In this document: positions 46,411 to 56,458 of the stretch, one piece after another | Position numbering within the stretch: the first letter of the stretch is position 1 | Layout of the letters: each line of letters opens with the position of its first letter | Source of the DNA: Hyphomicrobiales bacterium | Lineage (GTDB): Bacteria; Pseudomonadota; Alphaproteobacteria; Rhizobiales; Rhizobiaceae | DNA length: 64,000 bases | Assembly: GCA_900470805.1 (NCBI GenBank) | Contig: UCCA01000021.1 | Coordinates: 124,001-188,000, forward strand | Direction: 5' to 3' | Notes under the pieces: model-generated | What the model was told of the DNA's origin: nothing | What the model saw: only the letters and a program-made list of their open reading frames with translations | Databases searched by the model: none | Position numbers and translations under genes: made by a program

Positions 46411-48426
46411 ATGCGCTTTTCAAACTCCTTTCTCGACGAGATACGCGACCGCGTGCCGATTTCGGACGTGATCGGTCGCCGCGTGAGTTGGGACAAGCGC
46501 AAGACCAACGTGTCGCGCGCCGATTACTGGGCCTGCTGCCCTTTCCACGGCGAGAAATCACCGAGCTTCCACTGCGAGGACCGCAAGGGCCGCTATCACT
46601 GTTTCGGCTGCGGCGCGTCTGGCGACCATTTCAGTTTTCTCACTGAACTCGAAGGGTTGACATTCTCTGAGGCGGTTCAGTCGATCGCCGATATGGCCGG
46701 CATTGCCATGCCGATCGCCGATCCTGTGATGGCAAAGCGAGAGCAGGAGCGCACGACGCTTCTCGACGTGATGGAACTGGCGACGCAGTATTTCCAGGAC
46801 CAGCTGCAGACCGCCAATGGCGCCCGGGCGCGCGCCTATCTGCGCGATCGCGGACTGACCGGCCGGACGATCGAGACCTTTCGGCTGGGCTTTGCCTCCG
46901 ACAGCCGCAATGCGCTGAAGGAGCATCTGGCTGGCAAGGGGGTTCCGAAGGAGCAGATCGAGGCCTGCGGACTTGTCGTGCACGGGCCGGAGATTCCCGT
47001 CTCCTACGACCGTTTCCGCGACCGCATCATGTTTCCGATCCTCTCGTCGCGCGAGAAGGTGATCGCCTTCGGCGGTCGCGCCATGTCGCCGGATGCGCCG
47101 GCCAAGTATCTCAATTCCAACGAGACCGAGCTCTTCCACAAGGGCAACGTGCTCTACAATTTCACCCGTGCGCGGCGGGCGACCCAGGGCGCCAACGGCG
47201 AAAGCACCATCATTGCCGTCGAAGGCTACATGGACGTGATCGCCCTGCACCAGGCCGGGATCGAGAACGCGGTGGCGCCGCTCGGCACTGCGCTGACGGA
47301 AAACCAGCTTGAGCTCTTGTGGCGGATGACGCCGCAGCCGGTGTTGTGCTTCGACGGCGATGGCGCCGGTGTCCGCGCCGCCAATCGTGCCGCCGATCTG
47401 GCGTTGCCGCACATCAAGCCCGGCCGCACGGTGCGCTTTGCGCTGCTGCCCGACGGCAAGGACCCTGACGATCTGGTGCGCAACGAGGGGCGGGCGCCGT
47501 TCGACAAGGTGATGAGCCAAGCCAAGCCGCTGGCCGAGATGATCTGGGGCCGCGAGCTGAAAACCGGCCAGTTCGATACGCCGGAGGCCAAGGCAGAGCT
47601 TGAGGCGCGGCTGCGTCAGCTGGTTGCGGTGATTGCCGACGAGAATGTCCGCCGGCACTACCAGCAGGACATGCGCGACCGGCTGAACGGCTTCTTCCAG
47701 CCGCAATTCCAGAATCGCGGCGGCGGCGAGCGGCGCAATTTCGAGCGCGGCGGCTTTGATCGCGGCATTAGCCAGAACGGCGGGCAGAACCGAGGCCGTG
47801 GCAACAGCGGTCCGCCCGGTGCGCGCGTCTCCGGCGGCGGCATTTCCGATCGGCTGGCCCGGTCCGGGCTGGTGCGCGGCCATCAGGAAACGCCTGCACT
47901 GCGAGAGAGTGTGCTGGCGCTGACTGTCGTCAATCATCCAGCGCTGATGCAGGACGAATACGACGAGATCGCCTCGATCGACTATGACAGCCGCGAGCTG
48001 CAGCGGCTCTGGTCCGGCATGCTGGGTGCCGCGGCGGCCGTTGCCGCGCAGCACCTGACACGGGAATATCTGATCGAACGGCTGGAGGAGCAGGGTTTTG
48101 GTAACCTTATCCGGGCGCTGGAGCAGCAAATCCGCAACGCGCGTCTCTGGATCGCCACCGAGCAGGCGGCGATGGAGGATGCGCGCGAGGGCTACCGCCA
48201 GGCGCTGGCCTTCCACAAGCGTGCCAAGGCGCTGCGCTGGCAGAAGATCGAGCTGGAGAAAGAGATCGCCGAGGCCACCGAAAGCGGCAACGGGGACGTG
48301 ATCGACCAGCTGATGCGGGCGCTGCAGGAGGTGCACTTCGAGGGGCTTCGGCTCGAAAACCAGGAAGCGATCATCGATGGATTCGGTGTTCTCTCCGGCC
48401 GCGTCAAGGGGGCGGCGAGCCACTGA
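46411..48426 (+). CDS. dnaG: DNA primase
   Basis: 671 residues. CHC2 zinc finger (Cys43, His46, Cys64, Cys67, in CCPFHGEKSPSFHC and RYHCFGCG), DnaG core with the TOPRIM motif EGYMDVIALHQAGIENAVAPLGTAL and DGDGAG, and a C-terminal DnaB-interaction region after a glycine/arginine-rich linker (NRGGGERRNFERGGFDRG). It makes RNA primers at the replication fork. AAGAGGAC lies ahead of the ATG. Its TGA overlaps the recQ ATG by one base. Confidence 0.96.
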   Translation: MRFSNSFLDEIRDRVPISDVIGRRVSWDKRKTNVSRADYWACCPFHGEKSPSFHCEDRKGRYHCFGCGASGDHFSFLTELEGLTFSEAVQSIADMAGIAMPIADPVMAKREQERTTLLDVMELATQYFQDQLQTANGARARAYLRDRGLTGRTIETFRLGFASDSRNALKEHLAGKGVPKEQIEACGLVVHGPEIPVSYDRFRDRIMFPILSSREKVIAFGGRAMSPDAPAKYLNSNETELFHKGNVLYNFTRARRATQGANGESTIIAVEGYMDVIALHQAGIENAVAPLGTALTENQLELLWRMTPQPVLCFDGDGAGVRAANRAADLALPHIKPGRTVRFALLPDGKDPDDLVRNEGRAPFDKVMSQAKPLAEMIWGRELKTGQFDTPEAKAELEARLRQLVAVIADENVRRHYQQDMRDRLNGFFQPQFQNRGGGERRNFERGGFDRGISQNGGQNRGRGNSGPPGARVSGGGISDRLARSGLVRGHQETPALRESVLALTVVNHPALMQDEYDEIASIDYDSRELQRLWSGMLGAAAAVAAQHLTREYLIERLEEQGFGNLIRALEQQIRNARLWIATEQAAMEDAREGYRQALAFHKRAKALRWQKIELEKEIAEATESGNGDVIDQLMRALQEVHFEGLRLENQEAIIDGFGVLSGRVKGAASH

Positions 48427-50282
48427 TGGACGAGGCGAACAAACGATTCTCAGCGGGCGATGCGCTGTTCGGCGCGGAGCGTACGCCGCTCGGCATTCTC
48501 AACAAGATCTACGGCTATCCGGCCTTTCGCGGCAAGCAGCAGCAGGTCGTAGAGCATGTGGTCGATGGCGGCGACGCGCTGGTGCTGTTTCCGACCGGCG
48601 CCGGCAAGTCGGTGTGCTTTCAGATCCCGGCGCTCTGCCGCGACGGTGTCGGCATCGTCGTATCGCCGCTGATCGCGCTGATGCGCGACCAGGTGGAGGC
48701 GATGAAGCAGCTCGGCATCCGGGCGGCGGCGCTGAATTCGTCGCTGACGCGCGAGGAATATGTCGAGGTGCGCCGGGCGATCTCATCCGGTAATCTCGAT
48801 CTGCTCTACGTGACGCCGGAGCGTATCCTGATGGAGGGGTTCCGAGACATTATCGGCAATGCGAAGATCGCGTTGTTCGCGATAGACGAGGCCCACTGCG
48901 TGTCCCAATGGGGCCACGATTTCCGGCCGGAATATCGCGAGCTCGGAAAGCTCGGCGAGCACTATCCGGGCGTTCCCCGCATCGCGCTGACGGCGACCGC
49001 CGATCCGCACACACGCGACGACATTGCCGCCCGGCTGGGGCTGAACGACGCGAAGATCTTCACGACCAGCTTTGACCGGCCTAATATCTCATACGAGATC
49101 GTCGAACGCGACCAGCCGCGTCAGCAGCTGCTGCGCTTCCTGTCGGGCCACAAGGGCAACAGCGGCATCGTCTACTGCCTGTCGCGCGCCAAGGTCGAGG
49201 ATACCGCCGCCTGGCTGAACGACCAGGGCATCCGGGCGCTGGCCTATCATGCCGGCATGGACCGCGCGGTGCGCGACGCCAACCAGGATGCCTTCCTGAA
49301 AGAGGAAGATCTCTGCCTCGTCGCCACCGTCGCCTTCGGCATGGGGATCGACAAGCCGAATGTGCGCTATGTCGCGCATCTCGATCTGCCGGGCTCGGTC
49401 GAGGCCTATTACCAGGAGACCGGCCGCGCCGGCCGCGACGGGTTGCCGTCCGAGGTATGGATGGCCTATGGCATGGCCGACGTGATCCAGCGCGGGCGGA
49501 TGATCGACGAGGGCGGGGCGGCCGACGAGATCAAGCGGGTCGAGCGCTCCAAGCTCAATGCGCTGCTCGCCATCTGCGAGACGGCGTCGTGCCGGCGTCA
49601 GGCGATCCTGGCGCATTTCGGCGAGCGGCATGACGGCAATTGCGGCGGCTGCGACACCTGCCTGAAGCCGGTCGAGACCTGGGACGGCACGGATGCGGCG
49701 ATCAAGGCGCTGGCGGCGATCTACCGAACCGGCGAGCGCTTCGGCACCGGGCACCTGATCGACGTCTTGCTCGGCAACGTCAACGAGAAGACCCAACGCT
49801 TCGGCCACGCCGAAATGCCGGTCTTCGGCGCTGGCAAGGATATCGCGTCGCGGACTTGGCAATCGGTGTTCCGGCAGTTGCTGGCCATGGGGCTCGTGCG
49901 TGTCGACCATGGAGCCTTCGGAGCGCTGAAGCTCGACGAGGGCGCGCGCGCCGTGTTCAAGAAAGAGCGCGAGGTGTTCTTCCGCAAGGATCGTCCCGCT
50001 TCGGAGCGTCGGCCGAAGAAGGCGGCGCAGGCCGAGCGCCGCTCGGTTCTGTCCGGCTCCGACGATGCGCTGTTCCAGGCGCTGCGGGCCGAGCGCACGG
50101 CAATCGCCAAATCGCTCGGCGTGCCGCCCTACGTGGTGTTTCCGGATACGACGCTGATCGCGTTTGCCACCGAGCGGCCGCGTACGCTGAAGGAATTGCT
50201 GGGGATATCGGGCGTCGGGCAGTCGAAGCTGGAGCGATACGGCGATGCGTTTCTCGGGGTGATCCTCGGGTTCGATGGGTGA
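48426..50282 (+). CDS. recQ: ATP-dependent DNA helicase RecQ
   Basis: 618 residues: helicase core with FPTGAGKS (Lys61), IDEAHCVSQWGHDFRPEY (DEAH) and GIVYCLSRAKVEDTAAWL; RQC zinc-binding cysteines in ETASCRRQAILAHFGERHDGNCGGCDTC; winged helix; and a C-terminal HRDC domain (FQALRAERTAIAKSLGVPPYVVFPDTTLIAFA). It unwinds recombination intermediates at stalled forks. The start ATG overlaps the dnaG stop (TGATG), so the genes are translationally coupled. Confidence 0.95.
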   Translation: MDEANKRFSAGDALFGAERTPLGILNKIYGYPAFRGKQQQVVEHVVDGGDALVLFPTGAGKSVCFQIPALCRDGVGIVVSPLIALMRDQVEAMKQLGIRAAALNSSLTREEYVEVRRAISSGNLDLLYVTPERILMEGFRDIIGNAKIALFAIDEAHCVSQWGHDFRPEYRELGKLGEHYPGVPRIALTATADPHTRDDIAARLGLNDAKIFTTSFDRPNISYEIVERDQPRQQLLRFLSGHKGNSGIVYCLSRAKVEDTAAWLNDQGIRALAYHAGMDRAVRDANQDAFLKEEDLCLVATVAFGMGIDKPNVRYVAHLDLPGSVEAYYQETGRAGRDGLPSEVWMAYGMADVIQRGRMIDEGGAADEIKRVERSKLNALLAICETASCRRQAILAHFGERHDGNCGGCDTCLKPVETWDGTDAAIKALAAIYRTGERFGTGHLIDVLLGNVNEKTQRFGHAEMPVFGAGKDIASRTWQSVFRQLLAMGLVRVDHGAFGALKLDEGARAVFKKEREVFFRKDRPASERRPKKAAQAERRSVLSGSDDALFQALRAERTAIAKSLGVPPYVVFPDTTLIAFATERPRTLKELLGISGVGQSKLERYGDAFLGVILGFDG

Positions 50283-50354
50283 CGCGGCGGGCTTTGGGCC
50301 GCCTCATTTTCGGCATCCTCGCTTTATAGGAGCTGGCGCGGAGGAGACGCAGCC

Positions 50355-51083
50355 ATGGCCCAGAATATCTACGACAAACCGGAATTCTTCGAGGGCTACA
50401 GTCAGCTGTCGAGGTCGGTGCATGGGCTTGACGGCGCCGCAGAGTGGGGCTCCATTCGCGCTGTGCTGCCGGATCTCCCGGGCAAACATATCGTCGATCT
50501 CGGCTGCGGGTTTGGCTGGTTCGCACGCTTTGCGGCCGGTGAAGGCGCTGCAAGCGTGTTGGGGCTCGATCTTTCCGAAAACATGATCGCGCGGGCGCGG
50601 CGCGAGACGGCTGACGAGACGGTGCAGTACCGGATCGCCGATCTGGATCAGCTCGACCTGCCCGAGGCATCTTTCGATTTTGCCTACAGTTCGCTGGCAT
50701 TTCACTATGTCGAGGATTTCACGCGTCTGGCCGCGACGGTGCATGCGGCGCTGGTGCCCGGTGGCGATTTCGTCTTCACCATCGAGCATCCGATCTACAT
50801 GGCGCCGGCGATCCCGATGTGGACGACGGATGGTGATGGGCGGCGCATCTGGCCGCTCGACGGCTATTCGCGCGAGGGGAAGCGGACGACCGACTGGCTG
50901 GCCAAGGACGTGGTCAAGTATCACCGGACGATCGGCACGACGTTGAACACGCTGATCGGCGCCGGTTTCGCGATCCGGCATGTGGAAGAGTGGCGGCCGA
51001 GCGCCGAACAGCTTTGGGATCACCCCGAATGGGCGGAGGAAATGGATCGGCCGATGTTCCTGCTGATCGCAGCGCAGCGCTGA
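50355..51083 (+). CDS. Class I SAM-dependent methyltransferase
   Basis: 242 residues. SAM-binding motif I HIVDLGCGFGWFARFAAGEGA followed by VLGLDLSENMIARARRE, and motif II-III LDQLDLPEASFDFAYSSLAFHYV. Substrate unknown. It lies 70 bases after recQ and 70 bases ahead of kbl; a promoter may lie in either gap. Confidence 0.83.
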   Translation: MAQNIYDKPEFFEGYSQLSRSVHGLDGAAEWGSIRAVLPDLPGKHIVDLGCGFGWFARFAAGEGAASVLGLDLSENMIARARRETADETVQYRIADLDQLDLPEASFDFAYSSLAFHYVEDFTRLAATVHAALVPGGDFVFTIEHPIYMAPAIPMWTTDGDGRRIWPLDGYSREGKRTTDWLAKDVVKYHRTIGTTLNTLIGAGFAIRHVEEWRPSAEQLWDHPEWAEEMDRPMFLLIAAQR

Positions 51084-51155
51084 GCGCCGGCAAGACAAAC
51101 ATTCGGCGATATGGTAGTCCGGCGATACCGGGACATACGATAGAAGGGCCATCCA

Positions 51156-52343
51156 ATGACCTCGCAATTTCTCTCCCACCTGCGCACCGAACTCGCCGGC
51201 CTCAGGGAGGCCGGGCTCTACAAGGCCGAGCGCGTCATCACCTCGAAGCAATCAGGCGAGATCGCCATTGCATCCGGCGCGCGGGTGCTCAATTTCTGTG
51301 CCAACAACTACCTCGGCCTCGCCGACAACGCGGAACTCGCCGAGGCCGGCAAGCAGGCGCTGGATCGCTATGGCTATGGCATGGCGTCGGTGCGCTTCAT
51401 CTGCGGCACGCAGGAAGAGCACAAGCAGCTCGAGGCGCGGATTTCGTCGTTTCTCGGGATGGAGGACACGATCCTCTATTCCTCCTGCTTCGATGCCAAT
51501 GGCGGCTTGTTCGAGACGCTGCTCGGCGAGGAGGATGCGATCATTTCCGATGCGCTGAACCATGCCTCGATCATCGATGGGGTGCGGCTCTCCAAGGCCA
51601 AGCGGTTCCGCTACGCCAACAACGACATGGCAGCTCTCGAGGAGGAGTTGAAGAAGGCCGAGGGCAGCCGCTTCAAGCTTGTCGCTACCGATGGCGTGTT
51701 CTCGATGGACGGGATCATCGCCAATCTCGGCGGCGTCTGCGATCTCGCCGAGAAGTACGGCGCGATGGTGATGGTCGATGATAGCCATGCCGTCGGCTTC
51801 GTCGGCAAGCATGGGCGCGGCTCGGCGGAGCATTGTGGTGTCGAGGGCCGGGTGGACATCATCACCGGGACGCTCGGCAAGGCGCTGGGCGGCGCGTCTG
51901 GCGGCTATACGTCGGCGAAAGCCGAAGTGGTCGAGTGGCTGCGGCAGCGGTCGCGGCCCTATCTGTTTTCGAATACGCTGGCGCCCGTGATCGCGGCCGC
52001 CTCGCTGAAGGTTTTCGACCTGATCGACAATGGCGATGCATTGCGCGAGCGGCTGTCTTCGAATGCCACGCTGTTTCGCTCCGAGATGATGAAGCTCGGC
52101 TTCACGCTGGCGGGCGAGGGGCATCCGATCATTCCCGTCATGCTGGGTGATGCCAAGCTGGCGCAGGACATGGCGGCGCTGATGCTGAAGAAGGGCGTCT
52201 ACGTCATCGGGTTCTCTTTCCCCGTGGTGCCGAAGGGTCAGGCGCGCATCCGCACGCAGATGTCGGCGGCGCATTCGCGTGCGGATGTCGAGCGGGCGAT
52301 TGCTGCGTTTGCCGAGGCCGGGCAGGAACTCGGAATCATTTAA
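51156..52343 (+). CDS. kbl: Glycine C-acetyltransferase (2-amino-3-ketobutyrate CoA ligase)
   Basis: 395 residues. PLP-binding Lys242 in TGTLGKALGGASGGY; ERVITSKQSGEI and NNYLGLADNAELAEAGKQALDRYGYGMASVRFICGTQ are family signatures. It splits 2-amino-3-oxobutyrate, made by threonine dehydrogenase, into glycine and acetyl-CoA. The tdh gene follows 21 bases later, so the two form the threonine-to-glycine operon. Confidence 0.95.
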   Translation: MTSQFLSHLRTELAGLREAGLYKAERVITSKQSGEIAIASGARVLNFCANNYLGLADNAELAEAGKQALDRYGYGMASVRFICGTQEEHKQLEARISSFLGMEDTILYSSCFDANGGLFETLLGEEDAIISDALNHASIIDGVRLSKAKRFRYANNDMAALEEELKKAEGSRFKLVATDGVFSMDGIIANLGGVCDLAEKYGAMVMVDDSHAVGFVGKHGRGSAEHCGVEGRVDIITGTLGKALGGASGGYTSAKAEVVEWLRQRSRPYLFSNTLAPVIAAASLKVFDLIDNGDALRERLSSNATLFRSEMMKLGFTLAGEGHPIIPVMLGDAKLAQDMAALMLKKGVYVIGFSFPVVPKGQARIRTQMSAAHSRADVERAIAAFAEAGQELGII

Positions 52344-52364
52344 GGTGCTTGGGAGAACAAGATC

Positions 52365-53399
52365 ATGTCGAACATGATGAAGGCGCTGGTGAAGTCGAAG
52401 GCTGAGGTCGGGCTGTGGATGGAGCAGGTGCCGGTGCCTGAGGTCGGGCCGAACGACGTGCTGATCAAGGTCAGGAAATCGGCGATCTGCGGCACCGACG
52501 TGCATATCTGGAACTGGGACCAGTGGGCGCAGAAGACCATTCCGGTGCCGATGGTGGTCGGACACGAGTTCTGCGGCGTGATCGCCGAGATCGGTTCGGC
52601 CGTCACCAAATATCATGTCGGCGAGCGGGTGTCGGGCGAGGGGCACATCGTCTGCGGCAAGTGCCGCAACTGTCGGGCCGGGCGCGGCCATCTCTGCCGC
52701 AACACGCTCGGTGTCGGCGTCAACCGGCCAGGCTCGTTCGGCGAGTTTGTCTGCATTCCGGAAGCCAATGTCGTGCCGATCCCAGACGACATCCCCGATG
52801 AGATCGCGGCGATCTTCGATCCGTTCGGCAATGCCGTGCATACGGCGCTGTCCTTCGATCTGGTCGGCGAGGATGTGCTGGTCACCGGCGCCGGGCCGAT
52901 CGGCATCATGGGCGCGCTAGTTGCCAAGCGCTCCGGCGCGCGCAAGGTCGTCATCACCGACATCAATCCGAACCGGCTGGGTCTCGCCCGCAAGCTCGGT
53001 ATCGATCACGTCGTCGACGCGTCGAAGGAAAACCTCTCAGACGTCATGAAATCGATCGGCATGACCGAGGGATTCGATGTCGGGCTGGAGATGTCGGGCG
53101 CGGCGCCCGCGTTTCGCGACATGATCGACAAGATGAACAATGGCGGCAAGATCGCCATTCTCGGCATCGCGCCGGCCGGCTTCGAGATCGACTGGAACAA
53201 GGTGATCTTCAAGATGCTGAACCTGAAGGGTATCTATGGGCGCGAGATGTTCGAGACCTGGTATAAGATGATCGCCTTCGTGCAGGGCGGGCTCGATCTT
53301 TCCGGTGTCATCACCCACCGGATCGGCATCGACGATTTCCGCGAGGGGTTCGAGGCGATGCGCTCTGGCAATTCGGGCAAGGTGGTGATGGATTGGTGA
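52365..53399 (+). CDS. tdh: L-threonine 3-dehydrogenase
   Basis: 344 residues of the zinc MDR type: SAICGTDVHIWNWD and GHEFCGVIAEIGS (catalytic zinc), CGKCRNCRAGRGHLC (structural zinc), VTGAGPIGIMGALVAKRSGARKVVITDINPNRL (NAD binding). It oxidises threonine to 2-amino-3-oxobutyrate, the substrate of Kbl. GGGAGA precedes the start. Confidence 0.95.
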   Translation: MSNMMKALVKSKAEVGLWMEQVPVPEVGPNDVLIKVRKSAICGTDVHIWNWDQWAQKTIPVPMVVGHEFCGVIAEIGSAVTKYHVGERVSGEGHIVCGKCRNCRAGRGHLCRNTLGVGVNRPGSFGEFVCIPEANVVPIPDDIPDEIAAIFDPFGNAVHTALSFDLVGEDVLVTGAGPIGIMGALVAKRSGARKVVITDINPNRLGLARKLGIDHVVDASKENLSDVMKSIGMTEGFDVGLEMSGAAPAFRDMIDKMNNGGKIAILGIAPAGFEIDWNKVIFKMLNLKGIYGREMFETWYKMIAFVQGGLDLSGVITHRIGIDDFREGFEAMRSGNSGKVVMDW

Positions 53400-53830
53400 T
53401 CGGCGAGCTGCGAAAGCTTGCGACAACCTGGCCGTTTGAGAAGAAAGAGGGCCACTCTTGTCTTCCGGCGGTGACATCCTATCTATGCTTGGCAACTGCG
53501 TGAGCGGTGCCGAGCCTGTGGATAAGGCATTTTCCGCGTTTTCTGACGCTTTTTTACTGGAAAAGCTTGACGAGAACCAAAATTGTGGGAATCACCGTTC
53601 CACTTGAATAGCGGTGAACTGGGTCAAGGGCAGATCGCACAACCATGGCCGGACATTTGATGAGAATAAAGCTCTGTCGTCCGGCGCCGGCAATCGTGGT
53701 TAATCAGGCATTAAATCTCATCCCGTTAGTTGGGATCAGGTGATTCGAGACGGCCGTTTGCGGCGTGCCGGCTTTGATATGGCCGTTTACCGCAGCGAGT
53801 TTGAATAGCGTCAGGAAGGCGACGATATAC
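53400..53830. other. Intergenic region upstream of rpoD
   Basis: 431 bases without a coding gene. A TTGACG (53567-53572) with a 17-base spacer to AATCAC is a weak promoter candidate; other elements probably give the main rpoD promoter. No RNA gene or repeat recognised. Confidence 0.4.
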
Positions 53831-55885
53831 ATGGCAACCAAGGTCAAAGAGAACGAAGAAGCGGAAGTCGAACGCGACGGCGGCACCGACGGCCCTCTTC
53901 TCGATCTTTCCGATGACGCGGTCAAGAAAATGATCAAGGCCGCGAAAAAGCGCGGCTATGTGACGATGGACGAGCTCAACGCCGTTCTTCCGTCCGAAGA
54001 AGTGACATCCGAACAGATCGAAGACACGATGTCGATGCTCTCCGACATGGGCATCAACGTCATCGAGGATGAGGAAGCCGAAGAAGCTGGCAGCAATGAC
54101 AGCAACGACGACGATTCCAGCTCCGACGAGGAAAGCGAAGGCGGGGAGCTTGCTCCTTCCGGCGGTACCGCACTCGCGACCGCCAAGAAGAAAGAGCCGA
54201 CCGACCGTACCGACGATCCGGTGCGCATGTACCTGCGCGAAATGGGCTCGGTGGAGCTCCTGTCGCGCGAGGGCGAAATCGCCATCGCCAAGCGCATCGA
54301 GGCCGGCCGCGAAACGATGATCGGTGGTCTCTGCGAGAGCCCGCTGACCTTCCAGGCGATCATCATCTGGCGCGACGAACTGAACGAAGGCACGACGCTG
54401 CTGCGCGAGATCATCGATCTCGAAACCACCTATTCCGGTCCCGAGGCCAAGGCTGCGCCGCAGTTCCAGAGCCCCGAGAAGATCGAGGCTGACCGCAAGG
54501 CCGCCGAGGAAAAGGAAAAGACGCGGCGCGTGCGCACCGGCGACGACGACATCACCAATGTCGGCGGCGAGGGTCTTCCGGGAGAGGAAGAGGAAGAGGA
54601 CGAAGACGAGTCCAACCTTTCGCTGGCCGCCATGGAAGCCGAGCTGCGTCCGCAGGTGATGGAAACGCTCGACATCATCGCGGAGACCTACAAGAAGCTG
54701 CGCAAGCTGCAGGACCAGCAGGTCGAGCAGCGCCTTGCCGCGACCGGCACGCTGTCGTCCGCACAGGAGCGCCGCTACAAGGAGCTCAAGGATGAGCTTA
54801 TCAAGGCCGTCAAGTCTCTGTCGCTGAACCAGAACCGCGTCGACGCGCTCGTCGAGCAGCTCTACGACATCTCCAAGCGACTGATGCAGAACGAAGGCCG
54901 CCTGCTGCGCCTCGCCGAATCCTACGGCGTAAAGCGCGACTCGTTCCTCGAGCAGTATCAGGGCGCCGAGCTTGATCCGAACTGGATGAAGTCGATCGGC
55001 AATCTGGCGGCGCGCGGCTGGAAGGAATTCGCCAAGGGCGAGAACACGACGATCCGTGATATCCGTCAGGAGATCCAGAATCTGGCGACCGAAACCGGCA
55101 TCTCGATCGCCGAGTTTCGTCGTATCGTGTCGATGGTGCAGAAGGGCGAGCGCGAAGCGCGAATCGCCAAGAAGGAAATGGTCGAAGCGAACCTTCGCCT
55201 CGTCATCTCCATCGCCAAGAAGTACACGAACCGCGGCCTGCAGTTCCTCGACCTCATTCAGGAAGGCAATATCGGCCTGATGAAGGCGGTCGACAAGTTC
55301 GAGTATCGCCGCGGCTACAAGTTCTCGACCTATGCGACTTGGTGGATCAGGCAGGCGATCACCCGTTCGATCGCCGACCAGGCCCGCACGATCCGTATTC
55401 CGGTGCACATGATCGAGACGATCAACAAGATCGTCCGCACGTCGCGCCAGATGCTGCACGAGATCGGTCGCGAGCCGACCCCGGAAGAGCTGGCCGAAAA
55501 GCTGGCCATGCCGCTCGAAAAGGTCCGCAAGGTCCTGAAGATTGCCAAGGAGCCGATCTCGCTCGAAACCCCGGTGGGTGATGAAGAGGATAGCCATCTC
55601 GGCGACTTCATCGAGGACAAGAACGCGCTGCTGCCGATCGACGCCGCCATTCAGGCGAACCTGCGCGAAACGACGACCCGCGTTCTGGCATCGCTGACGC
55701 CGCGCGAAGAGCGCGTCCTGCGCATGCGCTTCGGTATCGGCATGAACACCGACCACACGCTCGAAGAGGTCGGCCAGCAGTTCTCGGTGACCCGCGAACG
55801 TATCCGCCAGATCGAAGCCAAGGCGCTGCGCAAGCTGAAGCATCCGAGCCGCTCGCGTAAGCTGCGATCGTTCCTCGACAGCTAA
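53831..55885 (+). CDS. rpoD: Primary RNA polymerase sigma factor (RpoD/SigA)
   Basis: 684 residues: region 1.1 (KKMIKAAKKRGYVTMDELNAVLPSEEVTSEQIEDTM), an acidic/serine linker (DEEAEEAGSNDSNDDDSSSDE), region 1.2 (DDPVRMYLREMGSVELLSREGEIAIAKRIE), region 2 including TYATWWIRQAITRSIADQ for the -10, region 3 and region 4.2 VTRERIRQIEAKALRKLKHP for the -35. Housekeeping sigma factor. Start ATG 53831 has AGGAAGG upstream; the earlier frame (53765) gives no conserved extension. Confidence 0.97.
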   Translation: MATKVKENEEAEVERDGGTDGPLLDLSDDAVKKMIKAAKKRGYVTMDELNAVLPSEEVTSEQIEDTMSMLSDMGINVIEDEEAEEAGSNDSNDDDSSSDEESEGGELAPSGGTALATAKKKEPTDRTDDPVRMYLREMGSVELLSREGEIAIAKRIEAGRETMIGGLCESPLTFQAIIIWRDELNEGTTLLREIIDLETTYSGPEAKAAPQFQSPEKIEADRKAAEEKEKTRRVRTGDDDITNVGGEGLPGEEEEEDEDESNLSLAAMEAELRPQVMETLDIIAETYKKLRKLQDQQVEQRLAATGTLSSAQERRYKELKDELIKAVKSLSLNQNRVDALVEQLYDISKRLMQNEGRLLRLAESYGVKRDSFLEQYQGAELDPNWMKSIGNLAARGWKEFAKGENTTIRDIRQEIQNLATETGISIAEFRRIVSMVQKGEREARIAKKEMVEANLRLVISIAKKYTNRGLQFLDLIQEGNIGLMKAVDKFEYRRGYKFSTYATWWIRQAITRSIADQARTIRIPVHMIETINKIVRTSRQMLHEIGREPTPEELAEKLAMPLEKVRKVLKIAKEPISLETPVGDEEDSHLGDFIEDKNALLPIDAAIQANLRETTTRVLASLTPREERVLRMRFGIGMNTDHTLEEVGQQFSVTRERIRQIEAKALRKLKHPSRSRKLRSFLDS

Positions 55886-55919
55886 TGCATCGCCCTTTGG
55901 GCGATCAGGTCAACAATCG

Positions 55920-55947
55920 AAAAGCCGGGCCTCGTGTCCGGCTTTTT
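55920..55947 (+). terminator. Rho-independent terminator of rpoD
   Basis: AAAAGCCGG/CCGGCTTTT stem with a 9-base loop ending in TTTTT, 35 bases past the rpoD stop. Confidence 0.85.
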
Positions 55948-56065
55948 CGCGGTTGGGCTTCGGAGTGCCCGTGGTCTCCGTCGGCGTGCGACCCGCCCAA
56001 TAATGGAGATTGCTGATGCCTGCGAAATCACTCAACGGTTGGCGATACTTTCACAGGGGAAACCA

Positions 56066-56422
56066 ATGAAAATCGTTGCTGCACTGCTGCTTGCCACCGC
56101 CACTCTGACCGCCTCCATTGCTCCGGCCTACGCCATCGGCGCCATCGCCGTGAATGATGAGCAGGGCGTCTCCGCGAGCGAGGCCGGATACGGCGTCGGC
56201 TGGGGCTCGACGAAGAACGAAGCGCAGCGCAATGCCGTGAAGACCTGCAAGGACGCCGGCAACGATAGCTGCGAGGTGGCGGTGTGGTTCGAGACATGCG
56301 GCGCCTATGCCGGTGATCGGGTGAACTACGGCATCGGCTATGGCGACACCAAGCGCGAAGCCGAAAAGATGGCGCTGAAGGATTGCCCGAACTGCAAGCT
56401 CATCGTCTCCGATTGCCAATAA
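56066..56422 (+). CDS. DUF4189 secreted protein
   Basis: 118 residues: signal peptide (KIVAALLLATATLTASIAPAYA) and a DUF4189 domain (GAIAVNDEQGVSASEAGYGVGWGSTKNEAQRNAVKTCKDAG...VAVWFETCGAYAG...YGDTKREAEKMALKDCPNCKLIVSDCQ). Six cysteines probably form disulfides. The family is periplasmic/secreted and of unknown function. GGGGAAACC lies ahead of the ATG; the longer frame has no signal peptide. Confidence 0.8.
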   Translation: MKIVAALLLATATLTASIAPAYAIGAIAVNDEQGVSASEAGYGVGWGSTKNEAQRNAVKTCKDAGNDSCEVAVWFETCGAYAGDRVNYGIGYGDTKREAEKMALKDCPNCKLIVSDCQ

Positions 56423-56458
56423 CGCCGGCAGACGTACGAGAACACTGATCCAAGCCTT

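Noticed and set aside
53726..55843. 705-codon minus-strand open frame antisense to rpoD
   Set aside because: Shadow of rpoD, which has complete sigma-70 regions; the antisense translation has no motifs.
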